From assembly GCF_005765165.1 (NCBI RefSeq), contig NZ_VCIW01000004.1, positions 1-64,000 on the forward strand: a stretch of DNA of 64,000 bases. The letters run 5' to 3'. Shown here piece after piece: positions 1 through 9,146 of this stretch. Position numbers and translations under genes: made by a program. The stretch's first letter is position 1. Every line of letters starts with the position of its first letter. The notes under the pieces were generated by a model. The model did no database searches and was not told the DNA's origin. It worked only from the letters and a program-made list of their open reading frames with translations. Source of the DNA: Paenibacillus antri. GTDB taxonomy: Bacteria > Bacillota > Bacilli > Paenibacillales > YIM-B00363.

Positions 1-61
1 GTTGGTTTAATAACGATATTATACCACATTAACGCGGTGCCGTGTTAAAACTAATAGACAA

Positions 62-425
62 AAGAAAACTGCCGAGAGGTTTCTCGACAGTCTGACGAAT
101 CTCTAATAATTCGCATTATTATGTACCGGTCGTTTGTGATAATGACAGAGTGGCAGGTACAGCAATGGCTATTTTGTGTTATGACCTGGTAGGAGAGTGT
201 AATAATTTTATACTGGTCGAGAATGTGGTTGTAGATCCTGAATATCAACGGAAAGGATTTGGGAAGTTACTCATGAAGTCGATTGAGAAATTCGGGCAAC
301 GGAATGAATGTAAATACATTATTCTTGTATCTGAGATGGAGAGGGAAGGATCACACAGATTTTATGAGTCGTTAGGATACACAACGGATCAACAGGGCTT
401 TAAGAAAAGAATAATGCATGGGTAA
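62..425 (+). pseudogene. Frameshifted GNAT N-acetyltransferase remnant
   Basis: The C-terminal two thirds of a GNAT acetyltransferase is readable from about 96 to 425 and includes the acetyl-CoA loop (EYQRKGFGKLL) and the closing RFYESLGY motif. Its N-terminal beta strand (HYYVPVVCDNDRVAGTA) begins upstream of the first usable start, GTG at 150, so that start would cut the fold. In another frame, positions 71-103 read a GNAT-like helix (AERFLDSLTNL) that stops at TAA 104-106, which suggests a frameshift near 96-104. No intact start is visible between the window edge and this point. I infer a decayed gene; a shorter functional product from 150 is possible but would lack fold elements. Confidence 0.5.
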
Positions 426-555
426 GAGTATTCGAAAGCGATTCAATGAGGTCGAGGACTTCCGGAACAACATATTTCACGCGCCGTGCTTACGCGAGAG
501 ACGTTGGTCGAAGACATACAAGGAAAAAACATAACTAAGAAAGAAGCGGGTTTTT

Positions 556-990
556 ATGAATATAAGACACTACTCTTCTGAGGATTTTCAAGGCTGCGTT
601 GAACTATTTATAAATGTTTTTAATCGGGAGCCATGGAATGATCGTTGGACGCAAGAGAAAGCTCGCCAATATTTGAAAGACTATGTTGACACACCTGGGT
701 TTAAGGGATTTGTTGCGGAAGATATCGCAATTAGAGGTTTTATTATGGGAGTTAGAAAAAGATGGTGGAGCAGCGATGAGTTTTTCATTAATGAAATGTG
801 CGTAGAAATAGCTGACCAAAGAAGTGGAGTCGGAACGAAGTTGCTGGATCATCTTGGCAACGCATTAAAGAGCGAAGGAATTGAACGAATAACATTATTG
901 ACGAGCAGGGAAGTACCGGCGGAGCAATTTTATAAGAAAAACGGATTTGTAACGATAGATAGTTTGATCTTTATGAATAAAAACATGTAG
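556..990 (+). CDS. GNAT N-acetyltransferase, AAC(6')-like
   Basis: 144 residues, a full single-domain GNAT that should transfer an acetyl group from acetyl-CoA to an amine. The N-terminal EPWND/WT segment and the pattern TPGF-KGFVAE resemble aminoglycoside 6'-acetyltransferase-like proteins. The acetyl-CoA loop is around residues 87-95 (QRSGVGTKL) and the C-terminal EQFYKKNGF motif closes the fold. The start follows a weak purine stretch (AAGAAGCGGG). The gene is A/T-rich compared with genes beyond 12 kb. Substrate unknown: antibiotic acetylation is only one option. It leads a run of small same-strand enzymes. Confidence 0.85.
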   Translation: MNIRHYSSEDFQGCVELFINVFNREPWNDRWTQEKARQYLKDYVDTPGFKGFVAEDIAIRGFIMGVRKRWWSSDEFFINEMCVEIADQRSGVGTKLLDHLGNALKSEGIERITLLTSREVPAEQFYKKNGFVTIDSLIFMNKNM

Positions 991-1036
991 GAGTTTGTAC
1001 GCGCAGGTACATTTGAAACCCAAGGAGTGGAATTGG

Positions 1037-1450
1037 ATGAATTATGGTGCGAACGCCCTCGTTTGTCTGCACATCCCCGTAAGCAATTTACAAAAATCCA
1101 CCGATTTTTACGTGAACCAGATTGGATTTACTCTTGAAAGGTCACCGCGACGAGGTAATGAAGGGGACTCAAATTCTTTATTGCGGCTGGGGGAAGGCCC
1201 CACGATTTTTCTACATGAAACAACTAATGTCGTTACATTGCAATTTCAAAATAATACAAATACGTTTACGCACGCAGTATTTGAAATACATACTGAACAT
1301 ATTGAAGATTTTTATATAAAGTTAAAGTCGGGTGGAGTCAAGGTTGGGGAGAGATACGATAATCCGGGATGCGGGAAGTATTTTGATTTCTATGACCCCG
1401 ACGGACATATGATGAAGGTGTGTCAGGATTGGAGTTATTTCGAGCAATAG
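1037..1450 (+). CDS. VOC family (glyoxalase/bleomycin-resistance fold) protein
   Basis: About 137 residues with one vicinal-oxygen-chelate module pair: LHIPVSNLQKSTDFYVNQIGF at the start of the first beta-alpha-beta unit and a C-terminal FDFYDPDGHMMKV strand typical of this fold. Members are metal-dependent lyases, dioxygenases or antibiotic-binding proteins, so the activity cannot be named. I chose ATG 1037 because AAGGAG (1022-1027) sits nine bases ahead; the frame is open to a TTG at 995 but that has no ribosome site. It follows the GNAT gene by under 50 bases and probably shares its transcript. Confidence 0.8.
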   Translation: MNYGANALVCLHIPVSNLQKSTDFYVNQIGFTLERSPRRGNEGDSNSLLRLGEGPTIFLHETTNVVTLQFQNNTNTFTHAVFEIHTEHIEDFYIKLKSGGVKVGERYDNPGCGKYFDFYDPDGHMMKVCQDWSYFEQ

Positions 1451-1463
1451 AGGGAGGAAATTG

Positions 1464-2096
1464 ATGATGATAAGTAGATCGCTTATTTATAGGGAAGATG
1501 TAAGGAAAACCAACAAACAATTTTACTCTACGAGAGACAATAAAGTGAATAGTTACAGGCTGCCGGAGATGAAATGCTTGGAAGCCGCCGGAGTCGGGAA
1601 ACGCGATATTTATAAAATGTACGAGTATAAGGAAGTTTGGACGATCGGACGCTTTATTAATCGGGTTAAGTTTTATACTGTAAGAGAATTAGGTAAAAAC
1701 TTTAGTAGAATGCCACTAGAATTAGCGTGGGGGAACACAGGGAACGATGAATATAAAGTCTCCATGTGGGTACCCGATTACATATCCGGAGATTTATTTG
1801 AGATGACGATGAATGATCTCAAGAAAAGGCAAGAATTTATTGGAGATGTCTCTATCTCCCTTGTCGATAAAAGAAAAAGATGTTGTGCGCAATACCTTCA
1901 CTCGGGAGATTATAACCTTATTGATTCTTCGAAAGAATACCTCCTAGAAGAAATCCACGCTAAAGGATTTACCCCAAAGGGCGGAACGCAAGAAATTTTT
2001 ATGAATCACCCGCATTGCAACCCACCGGAAAAACTAAAAGTTCTTTTAAGGCAAGAAATCGAAGAAGGATCGCTCGGTGAAGAGCCGGATGTTTAA
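1464..2096 (+). CDS. GyrI-like small-molecule-binding domain protein
   Basis: About 210 residues. The middle and C-terminal parts match the GyrI-like/effector-binding fold (RLPEMKCLEAAGVGK opening; a long central helix; a final EIFMNHPHCNPPEKLKVLLRQEI strand-helix). Stand-alone members bind amphipathic small molecules and may hydrolyse some; the sequence does not show the ligand. Start ATG 1464 sits six bases after AGGGAGG; TTG 1461 is also in frame. It lies 13 bases after the VOC gene, so the two are likely co-transcribed. It may act in resistance to or sensing of a toxic compound along with its GNAT and VOC neighbours, which is inference from location. Confidence 0.7.
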   Translation: MMISRSLIYREDVRKTNKQFYSTRDNKVNSYRLPEMKCLEAAGVGKRDIYKMYEYKEVWTIGRFINRVKFYTVRELGKNFSRMPLELAWGNTGNDEYKVSMWVPDYISGDLFEMTMNDLKKRQEFIGDVSISLVDKRKRCCAQYLHSGDYNLIDSSKEYLLEEIHAKGFTPKGGTQEIFMNHPHCNPPEKLKVLLRQEIEEGSLGEEPDV

Positions 2097-2152
2097 AAGG
2101 GGTGAAGGGCAAGGGGGAAAGCTAAGCAGAAGTGTATGAAGGAGGGTTTATG

Positions 2153-2959
2153 ATGTTTTCAGCGGTTGTGCTTGATCTTGACGGCACGTTACTCGATAAA
2201 GACAAGAATGTTTCAGAGCGCAATAAGAAGGCCATTTTGAATTGTTATGCAAACGGCATGAAAGTAATCTTCGCGACCGCTCGACCTCCAAGAGCGGTGA
2301 AAGCCTTATTGCCGGAAGAACTTCTATCGATCGGTTCTTTCATTTTCTACAATGGCGCATTCATTTCTTGTAAAACAACGGGTACAGAAGAACATGTTCC
2401 AATTGATGTACAGCTTTCTAACGAATTATTAGAATTCTGTCTTCAAGAATATAGGAATATTGAAATAAGTTTCGAGGTGAAAGACGAGTGGTACAGCCTA
2501 ACAGAAATTGATTACTCGATGATCCAGAGGAGGAAGGGAGATCCGACTGTCAAAACCTTAAACGAACTAAGGGAGTATGAACCGACTAAAATTCTTATCA
2601 CGTCGTTCGGCGATGGCGCTCCTATTTTAGATAAATTTTCGTCCAGGTTACATATGGTCGTTACGGATCATGGGAAGCTATTGCAGATAATGAACATAAA
2701 GGTTTCGAAGGAGAACGGCGTTCAACTTTTATGCAATCGATTGGGTATCGATGTAAGTCGAATTATAGCATTCGGCGACGATCATAATGACCGGGGATTG
2801 TTTTCGATTGCCGGATACTCGGTGGCTATGGGAAATGCGATCGCGGAGTTGAAGGAAGCGGCGAACGAGGTGACGGCGAATAACGATGATGACGGTGTGG
2901 CGCAAGTTCTCGAAAGAGTAGCGGCGGAACATAATATAAAGCTTGGGAGGAGCGGTTAG
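2153..2959 (+). CDS. HAD-family phosphatase, Cof subfamily
   Basis: About 268 residues. The haloacid dehalogenase nucleophile motif DLDGT is at residues 8-12 with the aspartate pair, and motif IV (GDDHNDR) is near residue 208. A long C2 cap lies between the motifs, as in Cof/YidA-type sugar-phosphate phosphatases. The likely job is dephosphorylating a sugar phosphate or a cofactor such as FMN or pyridoxal phosphate; the substrate is not readable. GGAGGG (2141-2146) favours ATG 2153 over ATG 2150 or GTG 2132. The next gene starts within or just after its end, suggesting coupled translation. Confidence 0.88.
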   Translation: MFSAVVLDLDGTLLDKDKNVSERNKKAILNCYANGMKVIFATARPPRAVKALLPEELLSIGSFIFYNGAFISCKTTGTEEHVPIDVQLSNELLEFCLQEYRNIEISFEVKDEWYSLTEIDYSMIQRRKGDPTVKTLNELREYEPTKILITSFGDGAPILDKFSSRLHMVVTDHGKLLQIMNIKVSKENGVQLLCNRLGIDVSRIIAFGDDHNDRGLFSIAGYSVAMGNAIAELKEAANEVTANNDDDGVAQVLERVAAEHNIKLGRSG

Positions 2960-2990
2960 GGTGGTTTACGATCTTCAAGGGGAAGCCGGT

Positions 2991-3485
2991 ATGACGCCTG
3001 TGGTCGGGCTGTTATATTCCGCAGTGGTACAGAATTACCAACGATTACGGCTAATTTCCGAAGGCATGTCGCAAGAAGAAGTCGACTTCAAGGGGCCAAA
3101 TCATAACCATAATAGTACCGCCCAACTCATACGACATGTCACGTATGTGGATCTGAATTGGGTTTATAGATTGAAAGGACAGCCGCTTCCTACTTCTTTA
3201 CAAGAGGAATATGGCCCCATGACCGATGTTAATAACAGGCTTCCAATGGTCAAGGGGGAGTCTCTGAGCGCGCTTGTGTCTAAGTATGAGCGCGTCATCC
3301 GAATGCTGAAAGATACATGCAGGGAATTAACGGATGAAGACCTAGTTCAAATGGTTACCTTCGGACATGCAAATGAAAAGCAAGCAACCATACGCTGGGG
3401 TCTATGGCATATGGCGGACCACAGCCGCTACCATCAGGCTCACATCAATCAGCTAAGAAAGTGGTACAAGGAAAATCGTCCGTAA
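2991..3485 (+). CDS. DinB-family metal-binding four-helix protein
   Basis: About 164 residues. The DinB/YfiT-like fold is shown by a first metal histidine near residue 49 (QLIRHV) and the C-terminal helix HMADHSRYHQAH, which carries H140, H144, H148 and H151. Such proteins bind a divalent metal and some act as thiol transferases (bacillithiol or mycothiol). The start is uncertain: ATG 2991 follows AAGGGGAAG, while GTG 2961 follows GGGAGG with a longer gap. It is the last gene of the rightward group and is followed by a clear terminator. Confidence 0.8.
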   Translation: MTPVVGLLYSAVVQNYQRLRLISEGMSQEEVDFKGPNHNHNSTAQLIRHVTYVDLNWVYRLKGQPLPTSLQEEYGPMTDVNNRLPMVKGESLSALVSKYERVIRMLKDTCRELTDEDLVQMVTFGHANEKQATIRWGLWHMADHSRYHQAHINQLRKWYKENRP

Positions 3486-3504
3486 CGCGATGCAAGCGGG
3501 AAAT

Positions 3505-3536
3505 AGCGGGGAGACGCGTGCGTCTTCCCGCTTTTT
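3505..3536 (+). terminator. Rho-independent terminator after the DinB gene
   Basis: A 12-bp stem (AGCGGGGAGACG paired with CGTCTTCCCGCT, one G-T pair) with a 4-base loop is followed by five T. It separates the rightward group from the convergent SLH gene. Confidence 0.85.
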
Positions 3537-3540
3537 CGAC

Positions 3541-5952
3541 TCAATAGTACCGGCTATTCACCGGTTGGTCCACCGACGCTTGCAGCCGAACAAGCTTCAT
3601 TAAGAAGCTTGCCGCTTCGGCGCGCGTGGTTTCCTTGTCCGGGTTCCAACGGCCGTCCTCGACGCTCAACAACTGAAGCTTGACGGAGAGCGCCGCCGCG
3701 CCCGGATGCTCGATGCTTTCGACATCCGCGGCGTCGCCGATGACCGGGTCTTCCCGCAGCAGTTCGGCCAAGCGATCGTAGCGCAGCACGTGCGCCGCCC
3801 ATACGGCCAGCTCTTCCCGCGTCAACGCTTCGCCGGGTCCGAACGATGAGCCGGCCTCATGCTTCGGGTCGATCCAGCTCATCATGGCAAGAACGCGAAA
3901 CGCCTTGTGCAGCTCGTCGTCGACGGAGACGTCCGCATAATACGGCTTCTCTTCCATTCCGTTCGGACCGTAGTAGCCTTCGTTCGCATAATGCGGATTC
4001 ACGGCCGCCGCGAGCCAACGGGCCCACTGCGCTCGCGTGATGGCGGCACCCGGGTTCGCGCGGGCGTCTTCGTCCGTGTCCAGCACTCGGAATTGCGCCA
4101 ACGTCCGAAGGTCCGATTCGGCGGCATGCCCCTCGATATCGATCGGGTCGACCGGCTCGCCTGTCGGCAGAGGGTTCCCGAAGCCTCTTGCGACCCACTT
4201 GCCCGTTGCCGCATCCAAGACGGACGCTTCGTCGCCCGACTTCCACTCGTGGCGGTACGTCAACCGAATCTTCTCTTCGACCCTCTCTCCGTTGTCCACG
4301 TAATAGCCGCCGAAGCGGTCATATCGAAGCGCCAGGTCGGAGCGTTCGAGCCAGAGGCGTTCAGCCTCCGCTTGACTGATCGCCGCGTCCTTCGGGAGAT
4401 CGGAAGCTTCCGGCATCGGACCGGAGCTCCAGGCGGCATAGGACACCAACTGTCCGTCCTTGCTCAGCTGCAACCGGACGCTTGCGTCCTGCAGCGGGTA
4501 TCCGTTGCGGAATGGCTGGTAAGCAAACGAATAAGCGTCCTGAGACGGGTTCGCAGGCATACCGGGAACGGAGCCCTCGATCCGCTTCAACGAGCCTTCG
4601 GCATCCGGGAACAGCTTAGCGACCAGTTCGTCCGCCTTACGTTTCGCTTCCGCTGCGGAAATCGCCTCGCCGCCTTTCTGTTCGGGCTCGGGAAGCGCAG
4701 CATACGGCGGGAACAGGTCTTTCCGAATTTCGTACACTTGCCCGTTCTCCGCGTCTACCGTCGCCGTGATGCCGGGACCGAAGCCCATAGGAGAGGGGCC
4801 TTCTTGTCTCCAGGTTAATCTCCATACGGAACGCTTTACGTTGAAGTCCTCCTGCAGCGAATGCTGCTCGAGCTCGTAGCCGTCCGGCATACGGTACACA
4901 GACGCGACGATTCTCTCGGCTTGCGCCCGGGAGATCGTCTTTCCCTCCGGTCGCGTCGGCTGGTAGGCGTCTCCTGCGGAGGGCGCAATCGACTCGTACC
5001 GAACGGCTGCGTCCCCTTTAGGGATTTCCATGCCGTCGAAACCGATCCAATCGCCCGTGATCGCATCCATTACGCCCGAATGAGACGGCGTCGGAACCCA
5101 AGCGAGCGCCCATTTCGGCTCCTCGCGGTAAGGGTTCAGGTTGACGTAAGCAAGCTGCAGTTCAAGATGCTCCTTGTAGGCCGCCATGGCCTTCTCCTTC
5201 GCGATCGGATTCGCCGCCGGCGGCATGTTATCGGGGAGGGGCTGGTACGACAGCTGCGTCGCGTTGCCGTTGCCGTCGATTCCGACGTGGACGGACCGGA
5301 ACGTCACCGGGATTCCGCGATGTTCCGTCTCGAAGAGGAACGAGTATCGGAACGGTCCGAACAGCGCCCCGTCCAACGAATCGGCGTCTCTTACCGACAA
5401 TGCGACGCCGTTCAACGAGGGAACGGCTCGCTTGACGAGCGCTTCGGCGGTCTTCCGCGCTTCTTCGCGACTCACCTTAGGAGGGTAATACGACGGTTCT
5501 CCGAGCACGGTTTCCGGCACAAACATCGATAATATGTCGCCCGTCATCGCGTCCATCTCGGTGGAAAATCCGTGCGTACTGCGTCCGTCCTCGCTTGAGA
5601 CCGACCAATTCAGGTTCCAAACCGCTTCCCTCGCAGGCGGGAACCGGTCGCTGCCGAACCGGATTTGATCGAGTTTCGCTTCGCGAAGCAAGGGAAACAG
5701 CTTCTTCATGCGCGCTTCCGCTTCCTCGCTGGAGATGTTCGCCGTTTCCTCCGTTATCGACAGCGCGGAGGAACCGTTATGTACGGTTTCGTCGCTTGTT
5801 TCGACGGCGGTATCGGCGACCGTACCTACGCTCGCATCTGCGCTCGTCCGCGCCGCCCATGCGGGCATCGCCGCCCCCATCACCATCGAAAGCGTCATTG
5901 TGCTCACGACCGCCGCTCGAAACCGCTTCATCTTCTTACGCTGATTTCCCAT
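3541..5952 (-). CDS. Exported YcdB/YcdC-domain protein with C-terminal SLH domains
   Basis: 803 residues. The N-terminus (KKMKRFRAAVV plus a hydrophobic core, cleavage near AWA-ART, about residue 34) is a signal peptide. Residues about 70-600 hold repeated YcdB/YcdC-type units recognisable as SxxEAexrAeelv helices, each followed by a strand reading like 'atVDAenGqVye' (for example MDAMTGDIL, MDAITGDWIG, VDAENGQVY, LDAATGKWV), which resembles PepSY-like repeats. Residues about 620-790 carry S-layer homology units (YYADVSVDDELHKAF; EALTREELAVWA). SLH domains bind pyruvylated wall polymer, so the protein is inferred to sit on the cell surface. GGGAGG supports the start. Function beyond wall anchoring is unknown. 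Confidence 0.85.
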   Translation of the reverse strand: MGNQRKKMKRFRAAVVSTMTLSMVMGAAMPAWAARTSADASVGTVADTAVETSDETVHNGSSALSITEETANISSEEAEARMKKLFPLLREAKLDQIRFGSDRFPPAREAVWNLNWSVSSEDGRSTHGFSTEMDAMTGDILSMFVPETVLGEPSYYPPKVSREEARKTAEALVKRAVPSLNGVALSVRDADSLDGALFGPFRYSFLFETEHRGIPVTFRSVHVGIDGNGNATQLSYQPLPDNMPPAANPIAKEKAMAAYKEHLELQLAYVNLNPYREEPKWALAWVPTPSHSGVMDAITGDWIGFDGMEIPKGDAAVRYESIAPSAGDAYQPTRPEGKTISRAQAERIVASVYRMPDGYELEQHSLQEDFNVKRSVWRLTWRQEGPSPMGFGPGITATVDAENGQVYEIRKDLFPPYAALPEPEQKGGEAISAAEAKRKADELVAKLFPDAEGSLKRIEGSVPGMPANPSQDAYSFAYQPFRNGYPLQDASVRLQLSKDGQLVSYAAWSSGPMPEASDLPKDAAISQAEAERLWLERSDLALRYDRFGGYYVDNGERVEEKIRLTYRHEWKSGDEASVLDAATGKWVARGFGNPLPTGEPVDPIDIEGHAAESDLRTLAQFRVLDTDEDARANPGAAITRAQWARWLAAAVNPHYANEGYYGPNGMEEKPYYADVSVDDELHKAFRVLAMMSWIDPKHEAGSSFGPGEALTREELAVWAAHVLRYDRLAELLREDPVIGDAADVESIEHPGAAALSVKLQLLSVEDGRWNPDKETTRAEAASFLMKLVRLQASVDQPVNSRYY

Positions 5953-6030
5953 GTCATCCTCCCTTATAAATGAAGTACACGTAGGTAATACGTAGTTGCG
6001 GATGGTAAAGTTTCCCTGAAGTGTATTAAT

Positions 6031-6050
6031 GGACCCAAAGTCCTGGGTCC
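6031..6050. promoter_or_regulatory. Perfect inverted repeat, possible operator
   Basis: GGACCCA and TGGGTCC flank six bases, with a smaller GGAC/GTCC pair inside. There is no T-run on either side, so it is not a typical terminator. It lies in the divergent gap between the SLH gene and the GntR gene. Operator function is inference. Confidence 0.4.
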
Positions 6051-6069
6051 TAGATTGAATGAAAACTAC

Positions 6070-6098
6070 TTGTCTTTAATATATGTATGCGATATATT
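6070..6098 (+). promoter_or_regulatory. Sigma-A promoter for the GntR regulator and ilvD
   Basis: TTGTCT, a 17-base spacer and TATATT. The spacer and -10 lie in an imperfect AT-rich dyad (ATATGTATGC ... ATTGCATAT), a plausible site for autoregulation by the GntR product. Activity is inferred from the pattern only. Confidence 0.5.
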
Positions 6099-6133
6099 GC
6101 ATATAAGAAAACGAAGAAGTAAGGATGATTCCG

Positions 6134-6799
6134 ATGCCAGTACCTAAAAATTTTGTCTCGCCCGCCCGGATGTCTGCCAAAGAAAGAGCCTTCTCCCAAA
6201 TTCAACGATGGATTATCGACGGCACGCTGCAACCGGGAGAAAAGCTGATCGACGCGGAATTGGCGGAGTCGCTTGGCGTAAGCCGTACGCCGATAAGGGA
6301 AGCGTTTCAGCTGCTCGAAGTCCAAGGTCTCGTATCCACGCATCCTGGGAAAGAAACGAAAGTAACGGCTGTTGAAAAGGACGACATCTTCAAGATGTAT
6401 TCGACGATGGCCGCTCTTCAAGCGTTAGCCGCCGAAGTCACCGCAAATCTGATCGTTTCGGAGCAAATCGAGCAACTGCGGGCGATGAATCTAGAGTTTG
6501 CGAATGCCATTAAGAGCGGGCAAGCTTACAAAGCAATGGAAGCGGATGAACAGTTCCATAACCTTATCGTGGAGCTTTCGGATAATCCGTACGTCGCTTC
6601 GTTCAGTGCATCGTTACAGATCCATATCCGGCGCTTTAAATACGTCTTCTTGAAGCAGCCGCTTACGGCGACGCAAGCATCCGTCGAAGAGCATGCTTCG
6701 ATTATCGCGGCTTTCGAAAAGAAGGACAGCGAACGCGCGAAGGCAACGATGATGCGAAATTTCATCCGTCCGATGCAGGAATTGCACGGATTACTTTAA
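6134..6799 (+). CDS. GntR-family regulator with FCD ligand domain (FadR subfamily)
   Basis: About 221 residues. A winged helix occupies residues 12-75 ([26 protein letters not shown] is the usual GntR recognition region) and is followed by an all-helical FCD domain with metal-type histidines ([17 protein letters not shown]). FadR-type regulators usually respond to small carboxylic acids or sugar acids and repress neighbours. AAGTAAGGA supports ATG 6134 over ATG 6125. It lies 19 bases ahead of ilvD and probably controls it, so the effector may be a branched-chain or hydroxy-acid metabolite (inference). Confidence 0.88.
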   Translation: MPVPKNFVSPARMSAKERAFSQIQRWIIDGTLQPGEKLIDAELAESLGVSRTPIREAFQLLEVQGLVSTHPGKETKVTAVEKDDIFKMYSTMAALQALAAEVTANLIVSEQIEQLRAMNLEFANAIKSGQAYKAMEADEQFHNLIVELSDNPYVASFSASLQIHIRRFKYVFLKQPLTATQASVEEHASIIAAFEKKDSERAKATMMRNFIRPMQELHGLL

Positions 6800-6818
6800 A
6801 GAAAAAGGGAGAGGGACA

Positions 6819-8504
6819 ATGGCGAACGGGAAAGATCTTCGGATTCGCAGCAAAGTAATCAGCGAGGGCGTCAACCGGGTACCGAACCGAGCGATGCTGC
6901 GCGCCGTCGGTTTTACCGACGAGGATTTCAAAAAGCCGATGATCGGCGTAGCCAGCACTTGGAGCGAGGTCACCCCGTGCAATATGCACATTAACGAACT
7001 GGCCGCCCAAGCCAAGCAAGGGGTGCGTACCCATGGCGGCGCCCCGCTCATATTTAACACGATTACAGTCTCGGACGGCATATCCATGGGTCATGGAGGT
7101 ATGCTGTTCTCGCTGCCTAGCAGAGAAGTCATTGCGGATTCCATCGAAATTGTAGCGGGAGCCGAGCGGTTCGACGGGCTCGTGGCGATCGGCGGATGCG
7201 ACAAAAACACGCCCGCTTGTCTGATGGCGATCGGGAGGATGAACATTCCTTCCGTATACGTCTACGGCGGAACGATTCAGCCTGGCAATCTAGACGGAAA
7301 GAGCGTCGATATCGTTACGGCTTTCGAAGCGGTAGGCCAGTATCATGACGGGAAATTAACGGATGAACAACTCCATAAGGTAGAGTGCAGCGCCTGCCCC
7401 GGCCCGGGCTCTTGCGGAGGAATGTATACCGCCAATACGATGGCCGCGGCGGCGGAGGCTATGGGCATGAGCTTGCCCGGCTCATCCTCGACGCCGGCGA
7501 TTTCGCCCGACAAGTCGGCGGAATGCGCCGCGGCAGGCAAACAAGTCATATCGCTGCTGGAACAGGATATTTACCCTAAAGATATCATGACGAAAAAAGC
7601 GTTCGAGAACGCGATTACGGTAGTTATGGCTTTAGGCGGTTCCACGAATGCGTTCTTGCATTTGCTCGCAATCGCGCATTCGGTCGGCGTCGACTTAGCG
7701 TTGGACGACTTCGAACGGATCCGCCTGCGCGTACCGCATCTGGCCGATCTGAAGCCAAGCGGCCGACATGCCATGCAAGATTTGAACGAGATCGGCGGCG
7801 TTCCCGGAGTCATGAAGTTACTGCTCGCGGAGGGACTTCTTCACGGCGATTGCCTTACCGTTACAGGGAAAACCTTGGCCGAGAACCTAGCCGAGGCCGC
7901 TCCGTTACGAATCGGTCAGGACATTATTCGCCCGCTGGATCAGCCTCTGAAGCCGAACGGACCTTTGGTTGTGCTTAGGGGCAATCTCGCTCCCGAAGGC
8001 GCCGTCGCGAAAATGTCGGGCATGAAGAAGCTGCGGTTCGTCGGACCGGCGAAGGTGTACGACAGCGAGGAGGATGCGACGGAAGCCATTGTACGAAACG
8101 AGATCCATAAAGGCGACGTATTAGTGATTCGCTATTGCGGTCCGAAGGGCGGGCCAGGCATGCCGGAGATGCTTTCAGTGACTGCATTGATCGTAGGCAA
8201 GGGGCTTGGCGGGGAAGTCGCGCTCATTACGGATGGGCGGTTTTCGGGCGGATCGCACGGTTTCGTAGTCGGCCATGTTTCGCCCGAAGCGCAAGTCGGC
8301 GGACCGATCGCCTTGTTGAAGAACGGGGACATCGTCAGCATCGACAGCGAAACGCAGCAAATTACGTTTCAAGTGACGGAAGAGGAGTTGGCCGCTCGGG
8401 CGCAAGCATGGGTACAGCCTCCGCTTAAAGCAAGCTCGGGCGCGCTATTCAAGTATGCAAGGTTGGTCTCCTCGGCATCTCAAGGCGCAGTAACCGATCG
8501 CTAA
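6819..8504 (+). CDS. ilvD: Dihydroxy-acid dehydratase
   Basis: 561 residues, the usual IlvD length. It removes water from 2,3-dihydroxy-isovalerate and 2,3-dihydroxy-3-methylvalerate in valine/isoleucine synthesis in the cytoplasm. Iron-sulfur ligand cysteines are seen at C54 (VTPCNMH), C127 ([10 protein letters not shown]) and C199 ([15 protein letters not shown]). The SREVIADS and [14 protein letters not shown] motifs are present. GGGAGAGGG precedes the ATG. No ilvBHC or leu genes are adjacent; being paired with a FadR-type regulator leaves open a role as a catabolic acid dehydratase, but the sequence reads as canonical IlvD. Confidence 0.92.
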   Translation: MANGKDLRIRSKVISEGVNRVPNRAMLRAVGFTDEDFKKPMIGVASTWSEVTPCNMHINELAAQAKQGVRTHGGAPLIFNTITVSDGISMGHGGMLFSLPSREVIADSIEIVAGAERFDGLVAIGGCDKNTPACLMAIGRMNIPSVYVYGGTIQPGNLDGKSVDIVTAFEAVGQYHDGKLTDEQLHKVECSACPGPGSCGGMYTANTMAAAAEAMGMSLPGSSSTPAISPDKSAECAAAGKQVISLLEQDIYPKDIMTKKAFENAITVVMALGGSTNAFLHLLAIAHSVGVDLALDDFERIRLRVPHLADLKPSGRHAMQDLNEIGGVPGVMKLLLAEGLLHGDCLTVTGKTLAENLAEAAPLRIGQDIIRPLDQPLKPNGPLVVLRGNLAPEGAVAKMSGMKKLRFVGPAKVYDSEEDATEAIVRNEIHKGDVLVIRYCGPKGGPGMPEMLSVTALIVGKGLGGEVALITDGRFSGGSHGFVVGHVSPEAQVGGPIALLKNGDIVSIDSETQQITFQVTEEELAARAQAWVQPPLKASSGALFKYARLVSSASQGAVTDR

Positions 8505-8530
8505 GACCGAGCGGTCATTATATGATTATC

Positions 8531-8560
8531 GGGCGATGGACGAGATCCGTCGCCCTTTTT
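8531..8560 (+). terminator. Terminator after ilvD
   Basis: GGGCGATGGA pairs with TCCGTCGCCC (one G-T pair) around a five-base loop, followed by TTTTT. Confidence 0.85.
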
Positions 8561-8575
8561 AAGTTCAACAAACGC

Positions 8576-8605
8576 TTGTTCGATTTTACCTGAATAAGGT
8601 AATAT
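8576..8605 (+). promoter_or_regulatory. Candidate sigma-A promoter of the small-enzyme run
   Basis: TTGTTC, 18 bases, TAATAT, about 45 bases upstream of the first GNAT gene and just after the ilvD terminator. Confidence 0.5.
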
Positions 8606-8645
8606 CGAGAGGTGGGGCTGCATTGAACTGTCCTTAGAGAGGTGA

Positions 8646-9131
8646 ATGATGGAACATCCGACAAGCGATTCATTGGTAGTTCGTCAGTATATGGAACGGG
8701 ACATCCCGCATTTAATAAAAATGAGGTTTGATTTTACCGCGGAATCCAAAGAAATCGATGCTAGTCTTTACGAAGCATTCTATCAAGAATGCCTTGCTTT
8801 CTTCGAAGAAACGAAGGACACGAAGCGTTGGTACATATGGGTCGCCGAACTCGAGGGCGAACTTGTTTCGCATATCTACGTCGAGTTGATCGATACGGTG
8901 CCAAGACCGGGCAGGAAGAAATCCCCATGGGGATACGTAACGAATGTTTATACGGTTCCCGAGTACAGATCGCAGGGGATCGGCGGCAAAATCATGGACG
9001 AAATAAAACAATGGGCCAAGGAAAACGGGGTGACGTTCTTCATCGTTTGGCCAAGCGAGGCGAGCGTCGACTTCTATAGAAGGCATGGTTTCGAAAAGGC
9101 GGAGGAAGCCATGGAACTCCACTTCATGTAA
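8646..9131 (+). CDS. GNAT N-acetyltransferase
   Basis: 161 residues, full GNAT fold. The acetyl-CoA loop is EYRSQGIGGKIM at about residues 107-118, preceded by the strand GYVTNVYTVPE, and the fold closes with VDFYRRHGFEKAEE. Donor is acetyl-CoA; the acceptor is unknown. AGAGGTGA lies just before two adjacent ATG codons (8646 and 8649), the second having better spacing. First gene after the ilvD terminator; the next gene follows after about 15 bases. Confidence 0.85.
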   Translation: MMEHPTSDSLVVRQYMERDIPHLIKMRFDFTAESKEIDASLYEAFYQECLAFFEETKDTKRWYIWVAELEGELVSHIYVELIDTVPRPGRKKSPWGYVTNVYTVPEYRSQGIGGKIMDEIKQWAKENGVTFFIVWPSEASVDFYRRHGFEKAEEAMELHFM

Positions 9132-9146
9132 GGTAAGGTGAGTAAG

